From the NCBI GenBank assembly GCA_020186115.1, contig WSYJ01000144.1, positions 124,001-188,000 on the forward strand: DNA of 64,000 nt, written 5' to 3'. The notes beneath the pieces are model-generated. The model made no database searches. It had not been told where the DNA came from and saw only the letters and a program-made list of their open reading frames with translations. The translations under genes and the position numbers were made by a program. This DNA comes from Histomonas meleagridis (lineage: Eukaryota > Parabasalia > Tritrichomonadida > Dientamoebidae). Positions 28,429 to 38,268 of the stretch are shown piece by piece. Positions within the stretch are counted from its first letter, which is position 1. Every line of letters starts with the position of its first letter.

Positions 28429-31400
28429 ATGGAAGATAGAATTGAGAAAATTTTAGGACACAGATTAAATCTTCAGCGAAAGAAAGAATATTTTGTTAAG
28501 TTGAAAAATTATTCGTACCAATCATCAGTATGGTTAACAGGCAAAGACATTAAACAAACTGAAAATGGTAGGCAAAAATTAAAAGAATACAAATCAAATG
28601 AATCTCTTCAAAGGACAACACAACCATTTTATGATCCAGCTTATGATATACCTGATAAAATAATCAAATTTGAAGATGGAAAATTTTTAACAAAATGGTC
28701 TCATCTTTCATATGAAGATTTAACATTAGAAACGTACTTGGACAAGTCTTTTCTGGTAACTCATAGAACTAGAAGTACAACAAATTTACCAACGGTTTCA
28801 AATCCTAATTTCAAGTTTCCTCGAATTCCACTTGTTAAGCGTTATTCTATTTTTGAAAAGCATCTTAGGTTTCAAGAACTTGATCAATTAAATTATTTTA
28901 TTTTAAAATTAAATTCATCAAATATTCCTTCAATATCAGATGAATTTACAGATGGCACGAAATTATCCACAGCGTCACTTGTACACTTGCTTCATAATCA
29001 ATATAATGATGCAGGACCATTTCTTTTTTTATTTGATAATGATAATAATTTACGTAATTGGTACGATTATTATCAAAGTAGTAAAACCATGTTTTCATTG
29101 CAATACGATGGTAGTGAACGTAATCGTTCAATTATTCGCGAGCTTGATTTTTATAAATCTGAAGATACATTAAAATTTCATTTGTTATTTATCAAACGAA
29201 AAACTTTAGAAGAAGACATACAATACTTCTCAAACATTCATTTCCGTATCACCTTTTTTATTACTTCACAGACAAAAATTAATGGTCATATAAATCTCAC
29301 CTTAGGAAAGAAATTTTTAATCAATTTAACAACACCGACATTTACTCTGTCGACGATACAGGCGATTTATGACAATTTTTTAACAGAGGATGTCAAAGAT
29401 AGTGTAATCTTCTCAATTCAAGCGCAAAACGCACTTAAGGAATTTTCAAATATTTGTCCTCCAGAAGCAATTACTGACAGCAAACCCAAAATCAACTATT
29501 ATGTCATAGAATGTCCGTTGACAAATTTCCAAAAGATGATATGTAATAAATTAATATATGAAACTTATAAAGATGATATTCTTGAAGGATATTTCTTACG
29601 ACTTTATAACGAGTTGTATTATACTCTTCAACATCCATTTATGATACCTTCAGTTGAACATGATTTTGGTAATGAAGGACTTGTTGGTCCATCATATAAA
29701 ATGAGAATCATAGAACACATATTAAATGATTCTCTTGATGAACAGTCTCGAGTTTTAATATTAACCACGATTCCATTTATTTATAATTTATTAAAAGATT
29801 TTCTACAAACTTCTCGACAATATAAACCCATTACACGTGTTTGCTTATATTCCAAGACCCTAAAAATCGAAGAAAAACAAATCGATTATGTCATAATTTA
29901 TGATGGCGGGTATCAAATTTGGAATGAAATCATTGAGAATTCACTTAATAATTTATATAAAGTATACATATTAGAAAATCGGAATTGTATTGAGTCAATG
30001 TTTTTTGATACGAATAATAATGATCAAAAAATCCAAAAAATTTGTCGCATAATAGCAATGACATCATTACAGCATACGAATGAACGCATCCCAATCGAGT
30101 CATTAATTGATGAAGAAGTATTACACAATTTATATTATGATGAACAACATTATAGTCAGTTCTATGAGAAAGAACTTGACATCAGTGACTTTTGGGATAA
30201 GTTAATAAATTCTCCTAAAGATAAAATAAAGACGATACTTAATGATATTGAAATAAATCCGAAAGAAATCAAAAGTAAAAACTTCCAATGGGAACCACGT
30301 GAAAAGAACCAATTAATTCGAGGCTTTTGTTCATTAGGATGGAACAAATGGGAAGGAATCCAACAATTTATGGGATTATTTATCAAGGAGAACTTTTTAA
30401 TTCGATTATGTTCTACGTTATTACAAAAAGGATATGTTAAAAATGAAACTCCAATTTCGATATACATTGGTTATTTATTACGTAACAACAAAAGTGTTGA
30501 TACATTCACATTAAATACATTTGGTATGCCTAATATTGAACCAAAGAAATTATTTAAACCAATTACATTATTATACTTCTTAAATATTATAGTTGAAAGT
30601 GAAGAATATTTACATCTCCAAAACCTTCGATATATAATGAACTCTGATACGAATATGCCGAATTGGTGGAAAACTCGACATGACAAATATCTCTTAAAAT
30701 GTATTTATCAATTTGGTTATAATAACTTCCATTTATTTGGATTATTAAAAGATGAAAGTAATAATGAAATAACAAATTACTTAAAACTTAATATTGATAT
30801 TCTAAAAATTCGATCGAAATGTTTATTGAAATATATCCAATGTTATCTTCTAAATGATATCAGTAAGAAGAATAACATTTGTAAATGCGTATTCCAAAAT
30901 TGGGATCTTAATGAACAAAGTAAAGGAATTAAATATATAATGCGATATGGAATTAATGAGAACAACGATGATAATAAATCAATTAATGAATTATCGAAAA
31001 TCCAAAATAAAGATGAAAATGAAATTCGTGATTTCATGTCATTCATTAAAGAACGTTCTCATTATCCAAATGATGAAGGTATACCTCTCATTACTTGTAT
31101 ACGTATTCGACAACGAATAGAAGCTATGAAACAATTACGCGTTATATTACGGAAAGTTAGCGTATCAACGTTTTTAACGAATGCACCAGAATGGAAGAAA
31201 TTACCAACAAAAGAATTTAATTCAGCTTATGAATATAATTTCTTGAGTGAGTTGTTGAAATATGGATTTGGTAAAGCAAAAGATATTTTAGTTTTACCGA
31301 AATTCTTTAAAGTGTTAAACCAAAAACTTATGTTCTTTTTATCATATGATTATAATGTGATGAAAAGAATTAATGTTTTGTATAATTATATCTCACAATT

Positions 31401-31992
31401 TACCGCAAATTATATTAATCAACAAACAAATTTAATTGAATCAAAAATTCATTTACAAAAAAATAATTTGATGAATAACGTTAACGTCTTCAAATTACTC
31501 AAATTCCCGTTACAATTAAGTGCAACCGCAACACTTCACAATTTGGGTACAATTGTTACAAATCGTGACGGTTTCCACTCTGAAAGATATATTTACCCGG
31601 CCGGTTATATGGCTTCAAAAATTTCAGCGGCGTTGGATAACCCCGATGAAAAAGTTAGATGGTTCACTGAAATTATTGATAACGGTGGGGATGCCCCAGT
31701 ATTCAAAATTTGGATAGAGGGAAAGGAAGAGGAGGCCTTCGAGGGAAATACTCCAACGTCGCCTTTCGCAAAGGCATTTAGGTCACCAAACTCTGTGAGA
31801 AAAGTTGCTTCGATATCTGGTCCTGATGCATTTTCATTGACAAATCCAATCGTTATTTATTTGTTGCAATTGTCGCCTCAAGCTAAAGATTTGAAAAGAT
31901 ATGTATTCCATGATTTGGATAACAACCCGAATGTAATTATGTTTTTAGATAGTTTATTAGATAATGAAGTAGAAGTAGAAGAAGAAGTATAA
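28429..31992 (+). CDS. CHD-like chromodomain protein with degenerate SNF2 ATPase and FYRN/FYRC
   Basis: 1187 residues. Order seen: chromodomain-like units (ILGHRLNLQRKKEYFVKLKN at 8-27; FEDGKFLTKWSHLSYEDLT near 80-98); an SNF2-type region aligning with CHD1 (LRFQELDQLNYFI; GPFLFLFDNDNNLRNW; HPFMIP; RVLILTTIPFIYNLLKDFL; DYVIIYDGGYQIWNE at about 486-500); SANT/Myb-like segments (WEPREKNQLIRGFCSLGWNK at about 621; WWKTRHDKYLLKCIYQFGYN at about 746); FYRN at about 1030-1075 (LGTIVTNRDGFHSERYIYPA) and FYRC at about 1088-1165 (PVFKIWIEGKEEEAFEG, SGPDAFSLTNP). The ATPase is dead by motif: where CHD has DEMGLGKT this has DEFTDGTK (171-177 region), the DEAH box reads like NGHI, and the QxxRxxR arginine-finger segment is replaced by IIENSLNNLY. 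Likely a nucleosome reader or scaffold rather than a remodeller. Confidence 0.8.
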   Translation: MEDRIEKILGHRLNLQRKKEYFVKLKNYSYQSSVWLTGKDIKQTENGRQKLKEYKSNESLQRTTQPFYDPAYDIPDKIIKFEDGKFLTKWSHLSYEDLTLETYLDKSFLVTHRTRSTTNLPTVSNPNFKFPRIPLVKRYSIFEKHLRFQELDQLNYFILKLNSSNIPSISDEFTDGTKLSTASLVHLLHNQYNDAGPFLFLFDNDNNLRNWYDYYQSSKTMFSLQYDGSERNRSIIRELDFYKSEDTLKFHLLFIKRKTLEEDIQYFSNIHFRITFFITSQTKINGHINLTLGKKFLINLTTPTFTLSTIQAIYDNFLTEDVKDSVIFSIQAQNALKEFSNICPPEAITDSKPKINYYVIECPLTNFQKMICNKLIYETYKDDILEGYFLRLYNELYYTLQHPFMIPSVEHDFGNEGLVGPSYKMRIIEHILNDSLDEQSRVLILTTIPFIYNLLKDFLQTSRQYKPITRVCLYSKTLKIEEKQIDYVIIYDGGYQIWNEIIENSLNNLYKVYILENRNCIESMFFDTNNNDQKIQKICRIIAMTSLQHTNERIPIESLIDEEVLHNLYYDEQHYSQFYEKELDISDFWDKLINSPKDKIKTILNDIEINPKEIKSKNFQWEPREKNQLIRGFCSLGWNKWEGIQQFMGLFIKENFLIRLCSTLLQKGYVKNETPISIYIGYLLRNNKSVDTFTLNTFGMPNIEPKKLFKPITLLYFLNIIVESEEYLHLQNLRYIMNSDTNMPNWWKTRHDKYLLKCIYQFGYNNFHLFGLLKDESNNEITNYLKLNIDILKIRSKCLLKYIQCYLLNDISKKNNICKCVFQNWDLNEQSKGIKYIMRYGINENNDDNKSINELSKIQNKDENEIRDFMSFIKERSHYPNDEGIPLITCIRIRQRIEAMKQLRVILRKVSVSTFLTNAPEWKKLPTKEFNSAYEYNFLSELLKYGFGKAKDILVLPKFFKVLNQKLMFFLSYDYNVMKRINVLYNYISQFTANYINQQTNLIESKIHLQKNNLMNNVNVFKLLKFPLQLSATATLHNLGTIVTNRDGFHSERYIYPAGYMASKISAALDNPDEKVRWFTEIIDNGGDAPVFKIWIEGKEEEAFEGNTPTSPFAKAFRSPNSVRKVASISGPDAFSLTNPIVIYLLQLSPQAKDLKRYVFHDLDNNPNVIMFLDSLLDNEVEVEEEV

Positions 31993-32133
31993 ATAAATAA
32001 AATATATGTTTTATAAATTTTTGCATATAAACAAGAATGCGCTGTATTGTGTATGCTTATGTTCAAAATCACAACTTCTTTCTGTTTTAGGAAAATTATA
32101 AACGTTCATCATATCGGCATTATTTCATATCAC

Positions 32134-32434
32134 ATGTCAGATAACGTGTTGAATGAGGCACAAAATTTCAGTAAAATTTTATATGTGCTTGTAAGTCTTA
32201 TTGATAGAGAAGCTTTTGATCAAGTAAATTTAATAAGTAATAATATACTTATTAACCCACCAAATGATATCCAAAAATTTTGTTTTTTACTTGCAAATCC
32301 TAGCAATCCGAATGAAGCTAGACGATGTTCACTGCCTCGATGAACAACTTTATGTGTATTCTGAAGCACTCTCTGCAGTTTACACCTTTTCGGAACATTC
32401 TATCCAACGCGTTAAAAGTTATTTCCTTAGCTAA
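32134..32434 (+). pseudogene. Frameshifted short gene relic
   Basis: From ATG 32134: MSDNVLNEAQNFSKILYVLV through KFCFLLANPSNPNEA, then a frame change near 32320 and continuation LDDVHCLDEQLYVYSEALSA ... RVKSYFLS to TAA at 32434. Both halves have coding composition. Helical; family not recognised. Confidence 0.4.
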
Positions 32435-32545
32435 GCTCTCTATGGTTTGCGTAAAACAACAAAATATTTTTCAATGCGCAATTTGTGTACATTAATTAAT
32501 AAGGAAAAACTTGTGAACATAAATCGAAAACTTCGAATTGATTTG

Positions 32546-32963
32546 TTATTCATCCGGAATTTTATTTGCATTATTAAAGAAAAAGAGAAAATCTTCTTCT
32601 TCTTCTTCATTTATCAAATCATAATTTTTATAATCTTGTGTTATTCGAAGTATTTTATGTATGAAATTAAATGATAATTCAATGAATTCTAAGTTTTGTG
32701 ATTCAAGCGATTTAACAAATAATGTTTTAGCTAATGAGATAAAGTCATAATGAATTATATCTCTTAAACATAATTCAACTAATATTTTATAGCATTCAAT
32801 TTGACATTCTTTATTAACGAGAATTAAATTAACAGTAATTCCTAAAAATGTTGGAAACATTGCTCATATCGAACAATAGATGATTCAATTAGAATAAGTA
32901 TGATTCGTAAACATATTATTTGTTTCTTTGGGCTATTCTCAGGATCTTCTTGAAAAAAGATTT
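32546..32963 (-). pseudogene. Frameshifted helical gene relic
   Basis: Two adjoining frames: FFQEDPENSPKKQIICLRII ... YEQCFQHF (32860-32963) and, one base over, LGITVNLILVNKECQIECYK ... INEEEEEDFLFFFN to a stop at 32546. The pair reads as one HEAT-like helical tail with an acidic end. Its 5' part would run into the BBS5 promoter, so it is truncated. Confidence 0.4.
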
Positions 32964-32968
32964 TTATG

Positions 32969-32974
32969 TCACTT
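32969..32974 (+). promoter_or_regulatory. Initiator TCACTT
   Basis: The A at 32971 lies downstream of the first in-frame ATG (32966), so that ATG would not be in the mRNA. This moves the BBS5 start to 32996 (leader 25 nt). Confidence 0.6.
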
Positions 32975-32995
32975 TTATCAATAGGATTTAAATTT

Positions 32996-34063
32996 ATGCA
33001 AATTTCTCCATCTGATGATGAATTTGAAATTCCGAAAGATTGTCAAATATCAATGTATCAAGCAGATGAAGAATTAACAAAAGTTCCAGGAGAATATATA
33101 TATACTTTAATTGTTCGAGTAGAAGATCTGAAAGCTCACCCTGGACAATACGGCCAACTGCAAATCACCAACATCCGTCTTATTTGGCGAATTCCGCATA
33201 CAGTAAATAATATTTCCATTGGGTATAAAACAATTTCTAATTATTCAATTAAAGAAACGGTGGCCTCTGGTGATGGAGTCACTGAATCTCTAACACTACA
33301 TTGCATGGTTGGTCATAAAGTTTACGAATTCATTTTTTGTGTATCCAAGAGTACACCGTCAAATTTCCGTTTTTTTGAAACAGCTTATCAAAACTATATT
33401 AACTCCACATTGCTACGTGAACAACGTCTTCGTAGTTCCATAATCAAAGATGGCAAATTAATTTTACTTATCAATGAACAAGTAATATTACGCCTTGATG
33501 GGATTTCTAACTTTGCAGGTCTTCAAGCAAAATCGGGGACTGCCATTGTTACTAATCTTCGTTTTATATGGTATTCTGAAATTGTCAGTAATTTCAATGT
33601 TTCTATTCCATTGATTTTACTTCCGGAGCTTTCAACGCATCGCTCTAAGCGATTTGGGAGAGCTCTCTATTTAAAGCTCCGTTCGAATGGCGATCGATTT
33701 ATGTACGGATTCACATACCAACCCGAGGAGGGGTTAGTGAAATTCACCAACACCTTTGAAAAAGTTCGCCTTGCTGCGATGCGGCACCCAATGCTAACAC
33801 CGCTTCTAAAGCTAGAAGAGAAAGTTGTAAACACAGAAAATGTGAATGCAAATGATGTCGAAGAAGATACAAACGTTTTGGAAGTGGATAACGCTTTGAT
33901 GTACGTGCCAATCGATTTAATTGATGATAATGCAGAAAAAGGAAAAATTGTATTCGATAAAACTATCGGATTAGCTATAGAGGAATTACCAAAAGGATGT
34001 ACATTGGAAAGTAGATGGGTTGAAGCGAGTAATACACCATTGGTTGGAATCGATGAATTATAA
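32996..34063 (+). CDS. BBS5: BBS5, BBSome subunit
   Basis: 355 residues from ATG 32996 (chosen from the initiator and because the distance to the KVPGE motif then matches other BBS5 proteins). Two PH-like/DM16 repeats: GQLQITNIRLIWRIP with ISIGYKTISNYSI, and SGTAIVTNLRFIWYSEI with FNVSIPLILLPELS, plus LRSSIIKDGKLILL between them. The C-terminal motif LAIEELPKGCTLESRWVE is family-typical. BBS5 binds phosphoinositides and is part of the BBSome, which moves membrane proteins in and out of cilia. Trichomonads have flagella, so an axonemal or flagellar-membrane trafficking role is expected. Length is near normal, with an acidic insert at about 275-300. Confidence 0.94.
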   Translation: MQISPSDDEFEIPKDCQISMYQADEELTKVPGEYIYTLIVRVEDLKAHPGQYGQLQITNIRLIWRIPHTVNNISIGYKTISNYSIKETVASGDGVTESLTLHCMVGHKVYEFIFCVSKSTPSNFRFFETAYQNYINSTLLREQRLRSSIIKDGKLILLINEQVILRLDGISNFAGLQAKSGTAIVTNLRFIWYSEIVSNFNVSIPLILLPELSTHRSKRFGRALYLKLRSNGDRFMYGFTYQPEEGLVKFTNTFEKVRLAAMRHPMLTPLLKLEEKVVNTENVNANDVEEDTNVLEVDNALMYVPIDLIDDNAEKGKIVFDKTIGLAIEELPKGCTLESRWVEASNTPLVGIDEL

Positions 34064-34975
34064 TTGATATTGTGAATAAAAGTCGGATTTGTTTTGTTTT
34101 GGTTAAATAATAAAAATATTTAAATAAGGTTATGGCATTATACAAAAACATGTTCGAAAGAATACAATGTAAATTCTTTTTCATCTTTTTTGGGTTCCCT
34201 TGGATTGAAACAGTTTTTCAGCATCAGAAATGTAGTAATGATATAATCAAGCAAAGCAAAATAGCACTGACAGCCAATATTTGAATATTTCTGTAATAAC
34301 TTTGATTTTTTTTATATGCTTTAGAAGTATAATCAAAAAACTAATATAGCTTTATTAACATACGATATTCTAGTATAATTTTATATGTGAATTATATGTA
34401 ATTTGATTAGAAAAAAAATTTATTCTGAATTTTGTTTGATCATAACTTGTAAAAAATTGAGTTTAAAAAACCAGGATGAAAAATAATCACATTTTATGTA
34501 CTACAAAATAATATTAAAAAATAAGACAGATTTTATTTTCTTCTATAAATCTCTGTGTTGTAGTTATACAGATGATGTTTTTCAAGATGAGTATCAAATT
34601 AATTTCAAGATATTTTAAATATTTTCTCAAATTTGCTATAATTTTATATACAATATTAATGTACTTATTAAAGAAAAAGGAACAATTTTTGTCCAAGGTA
34701 TTTGTGTTTAAGCTACCAATCAAAAGTATAAATACATAATATACTTCATGGTATAATATGAATTTCTTGTTACAAAATTGATTTTGAACCATATGTAAAA
34801 ATTCATTTGAATCTCTCCATTAGAATGTTGGGAGATAAATATCTATAATATAACCACAACACGGACACGTCATATTCAAGATTCACAGCATTTCTTAGAA
34901 AAAAAGGCAAAAAAAAAGTTTTCGAAAATTGATTTATAGATTATTTAAATATAAAAATATATGAAAAAACGCATG
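34064..34975. other. Convergent intergenic stretch
   Basis: About 900 bp between two converging genes. One 92-codon frame on the minus strand (34514-34792) is hydrophobic, AT-driven and unsupported. No RNA gene recognised. Confidence 0.4.
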
Positions 34976-37423
34976 TTATTTGGGAGAATTCGCATTTGGT
35001 GATAAGCACACACAATGATACATTTTTCCATTTGGTGTTCTTCTAATAAACTGATATCCTAGGGGTGCCCCACAACCGTCGCAAACGTTCTCTTTTCTTA
35101 ATTGAACACATTTCGTTTCCTCTTTGGCCCTTCTGTATTCTGAATCAAGTTCACTGGCTGTTTCTAGAGAAGCTTTGATCTGTGTGTTCATCCTTAATCT
35201 GTTTATTTTCAAATAACAATTTTCAATCATTTCAAATATATTCTCATCTAATTGAGTTTGAAGGTCAATTAGTGACAACGCCTTTTCTATGCCTATAGTC
35301 GTAAAGTTTTCTGCTATTAGTGTAAAAAGTTTTTGAACAAATTCGTTTTGTGGAAGATTTTGTTTCAATAATACCAAATAAAAGTAAAACAAATCCGAGC
35401 TTTTCTCTTCTACACAAAGTTTTTCACACTTTGAAGGTCCATCTTTTTCATTCCAAATCAATTCCATTACCTTATCGTATAAATTGCATGCCTTATAAAT
35501 TTCGATTTTTGCATTATTTGAAGATATTTTTGGGATTAATCCTATTAATAACCCCGTATCAATAATAGATTTATATCTTCTGATGAATTCAATTAATAAC
35601 TTATTTGTTTCACTTGCTATTTCATCATCTGCCACTTTCTCACTTTTTTGTAAATATTTATGAAATGCCACTTTTCCACCGTTATTCATCATATCGACAA
35701 TTTGCGTCAAGAAATCTTTAATTAGAAAATTTCTATTAAATACATTTTCATGTGATATTAAGTTAAAGATAAGGATTAAGTATAAGTCTGGATAATTCTT
35801 TTTAATATATTTAATTGATTTTGCAGGTGAAATTTTATTACAAGAAAATATTTCACATGCTTTAAATGGATTTACATTCACTAAATAAGGAAAATGTCTT
35901 TTAACAAATGTAAAATCATTTGATTGTAACATAATAATCTTTTTTACTTCTTCGAAATTATTTTGTTCTTTATAACATTCAATTGCATTATCGAATTTAT
36001 CAATTGAACATAAATAAATTGGATAAATTTTGTTGCGATTTTTGTCCGAAAAGAACAATGAAAGTGATTCGTGATCAAACTTCGGATTATTTTCGAGGAA
36101 TTCATTAAATTTCGGAATGTCTTCATTCATTGCAAGTAATTCTACGATTGACGTATCAATGACTTCAGTATTAATCGAATGTGATTTTCGTCTTATTTCA
36201 AATAGAATTTGTAATAAAAGTTCTTTCGATTTGTTTGTGATGTTGTCGAATGTAATCGAATGTGTAAATTGTTGTGAGAATTTAAAAAATGGAAAAATAC
36301 TTAACGATTCTTGAAGATTATTACGAAATGTTTGCGTCTTAAATAGAAATAACGCGTTTTCTTGTTTGTTCTTAAGCCAATATTGTTCGAAAATGGAAAT
36401 TAGAATATTGAAATTTGTTGATATTGAATCAGGATTCTTAAAAACTTTATTAACAATGGTTGTAGTTTCAAAAATTAGTTTGATATCTGTAGGCGTACAT
36501 GCTATGAAATTATCTTCAAATGAAATGATTTTTGTGGCACTTTTCATGATAACGGTCGTTGACGTCTGATTGAAGTCATAAATATGAATTTGGCCATTGC
36601 AGACAGATGCAAATAAGTTACCGATATGGGAATGGGAGATTGGTTTATCTTGAAAAACTTTGGGTGGTAAATTGGATCTAAAATTCGAATCAATTATCAT
36701 GGAAGAAAATCCATTTGAATGAAAAAATGTTGTGGGAGAAACAGGAAAAGAAAATTGTGTTATAGAACTTACTGTTTGATATGAATTGGATGTATTAGTG
36801 GTGATATTAATAATTCGAATAAGAGTTTGTGAAAGACAAAATAATAAGGGATATGTATAGGAAACAGATAAACACTGATCACTAAATTCTGTTACAAATA
36901 TCTTTGTCCACTTTTTGTCTTTGTATTCCAAAATTGTGATTCGTTTTTCATCAACAATTACAATTGATTGGTGATCAGAATATTGATTAGTCGTAAAAAA
37001 TTTTACGTTCTTTTGAATAATTGATGCTTGGCCATCATCTGTGAGCTTTATTAAAGTTTTGGTTTTATCTATTATGACAAGAACCAAAAGGAAATTACTG
37101 AATGATTGTATATCTTTTATGTAATTGCATGCTGTACTCAAATTTATCTTTTTGGTTTTAAATATTTTATAATCTGCTAAATTTGCAATTGATATTTCGA
37201 ATTGATAAATAATATTTGGATTCATGCCAACGACCAAGTTATTTCCATGCTTAGCAAGGGTAGTTATTTTGCCGTTACTACTATCTGAAGATATTGTATT
37301 TTCCTTGAGGAGATTGATAGGTAAACATGAAAATTCTCTTTGCGTTTTTGTGAAATGTGATATGAAATCGAATTCGATTTTTGCCAAAAATTTTAAAAAA
37401 TTACTTGAAATTAAACACAACAA
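34976..37423 (-). CDS. VPS39/TGFBRAP1-like vacuolar tethering protein
   Basis: About 815 residues. Order: N-terminal beta-propeller (CNH-type, about 1-330; ITTLAKHGNNLVVGMNP, GNLFASVCNGQIHIYDFN), a clathrin-repeat-like alpha-solenoid, then the C-terminal VPS39-type zinc segment: NTQIKASLETASELDSEYRR followed by CDGCGAPLGYQFIRRTPNGK and YHCVC. VPS39/Vam6 is a HOPS subunit and TGFBRAP1/Vps3 its CORVET counterpart, tethering Rab7 or Rab5 membranes before fusion; the subfamily is undecided. Start problem: the open frame begins at 37423 with TTG; upstream is TGA with no ATG, and the first in-frame ATG is residue 67, inside the propeller. The nearest upstream ATG (37432) is in another frame. A start may use a non-AUG codon, a spliced leader exon, or the frame is broken by an indel. 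Confidence 0.75.
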   Translation of the reverse strand: MLCLISSNFLKFLAKIEFDFISHFTKTQREFSCLPINLLKENTISSDSSNGKITTLAKHGNNLVVGMNPNIIYQFEISIANLADYKIFKTKKINLSTACNYIKDIQSFSNFLLVLVIIDKTKTLIKLTDDGQASIIQKNVKFFTTNQYSDHQSIVIVDEKRITILEYKDKKWTKIFVTEFSDQCLSVSYTYPLLFCLSQTLIRIINITTNTSNSYQTVSSITQFSFPVSPTTFFHSNGFSSMIIDSNFRSNLPPKVFQDKPISHSHIGNLFASVCNGQIHIYDFNQTSTTVIMKSATKIISFEDNFIACTPTDIKLIFETTTIVNKVFKNPDSISTNFNILISIFEQYWLKNKQENALFLFKTQTFRNNLQESLSIFPFFKFSQQFTHSITFDNITNKSKELLLQILFEIRRKSHSINTEVIDTSIVELLAMNEDIPKFNEFLENNPKFDHESLSLFFSDKNRNKIYPIYLCSIDKFDNAIECYKEQNNFEEVKKIIMLQSNDFTFVKRHFPYLVNVNPFKACEIFSCNKISPAKSIKYIKKNYPDLYLILIFNLISHENVFNRNFLIKDFLTQIVDMMNNGGKVAFHKYLQKSEKVADDEIASETNKLLIEFIRRYKSIIDTGLLIGLIPKISSNNAKIEIYKACNLYDKVMELIWNEKDGPSKCEKLCVEEKSSDLFYFYLVLLKQNLPQNEFVQKLFTLIAENFTTIGIEKALSLIDLQTQLDENIFEMIENCYLKINRLRMNTQIKASLETASELDSEYRRAKEETKCVQLRKENVCDGCGAPLGYQFIRRTPNGKMYHCVCLSPNANSPK

Positions 37424-37513
37424 ATAAACATATTGGCTGAAACAATGAAAATGTAATGATAATTCTCATCGGAAATGAAATTATTATTAAAACCTATAAT
37501 TTATATACATACA

Positions 37514-38041
37514 TTAGTTATAATCTTTCTCGTCCCAGCAAACAGGAAGTGCTTGGACTGAAGGAGAATCTGTGTAAGGAAAGTCTATTTGCGTATTTGT
37601 AAAGACTTCCTTTGGAAAATTATTTGTTGATCTGTCAATTGCGGAGCACATCTTTCTGAAAAGCCTTGGCCTTCTTTCCAGTGTCATAAACTTTAGGTCT
37701 CTGAGTCGGTTTGCCTCTGGCCGAGTTTTGGAATTCAATGAAATTGAAATCCGATCTGCTATATCATCAGCATCTTTCGAAACATGAATCCAATTACTGT
37801 TATAAAAGTCAAAACTGCAATTATCTGGAACTGCAACGATAATGTCATGATTTTTCATTCCATAAAAATCAAATGTAAATTCCTCACCAAGGTACTGTCC
37901 GTTGAAAATGAATTTTTTTGGGTCATTTGGGAATCTTTTTTGTAATGTATTAATCTTTTGACTTTTCATGATATTTATACGTCTTGTATATTTCTTTGGC
38001 ACACACAGGTAAAGTGATAAAAAATCGTTGTTGCATTCCAT
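37514..38041 (-). CDS. Small protein with ubiquitin-like segment
   Basis: 175 residues, ATG start. Residues about 25-75 (QKINTLQKRFPNDPKKFIFN, then EEFTFDFYGMKNHDIIVAVP) have the strand-helix-strand and FNGxxL...FxFYGMKxxDxI pattern of a ubiquitin-like fold. The rest is basic and without a recognised motif. No C-terminal diglycine. Similar Ubl-like hypothetical proteins seem common in trichomonads. A CCATTT initiator-like site lies 23 nt upstream. It is the upstream neighbour of the VPS39-like gene, same strand, with about 90 bp between them. Confidence 0.65.
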   Translation of the reverse strand: MECNNDFLSLYLCVPKKYTRRINIMKSQKINTLQKRFPNDPKKFIFNGQYLGEEFTFDFYGMKNHDIIVAVPDNCSFDFYNSNWIHVSKDADDIADRISISLNSKTRPEANRLRDLKFMTLERRPRLFRKMCSAIDRSTNNFPKEVFTNTQIDFPYTDSPSVQALPVCWDEKDYN

Positions 38042-38061
38042 CTGGAGGATGTATTATAAAA

Positions 38062-38067
38062 AAATGG
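38062..38067 (-). promoter_or_regulatory. Initiator-like CCATTT
   Basis: Fits YCAYTW with A at 38065, 23 nt upstream of the ATG at 38041. Confidence 0.45.
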
Positions 38068-38100
38068 ACAATACAACCGCAGCCAAAAGGCAAAATTTTT

Positions 38101-38268
38101 TCAACGGTGCCAATTGAATGCTCTGAAATTTGACAGCGTTTCGATAATTTTCAATTTGGTCAAAATTATGACTCTGAAACCATCATCGTGGACATAAAAT
38201 CTGTGGCGTTTACCTTCGCCCACAACCACAAGAATTTCTTCACCCTCATTGCCCACATAAAACAGCAC
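38101..38268 (-). pseudogene. Coding-like island without ATG
   Basis: 55 open codons after a TAA, with markedly better coding composition than the surroundings (VLFYVGNEGEEILVVVGEGK, RHRFYVHDDGFRVIILTKLK), ending at TGA 38101. In-frame upstream of the TAA is an ATG-initiated 21-codon stretch (MIFYFSPIYLKKG...). TCATTTAACGGT (38381-38392) lies upstream. Could be the 3' exon or relic of a small gene; family unknown. Confidence 0.4.

Noticed and set aside
32966-32995. First ATG of the BBS5 frame as start
   Set aside because: It lies upstream of the initiator A (32971), and BBS5 alignment supports the ATG at 32996.
34190-34300. C/D-box snoRNA candidate near the BBS5 3' end
   Set aside because: ATGATAT and CTGA words occur, but no proper RTGATGA box or terminal stem could be drawn.
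34514-34792. 92-codon minus-strand frame between BBS5 and the VPS39-like gene
   Set aside because: Ile/Asn/Tyr-rich composition as expected from random AT-rich DNA; no initiator or motif.
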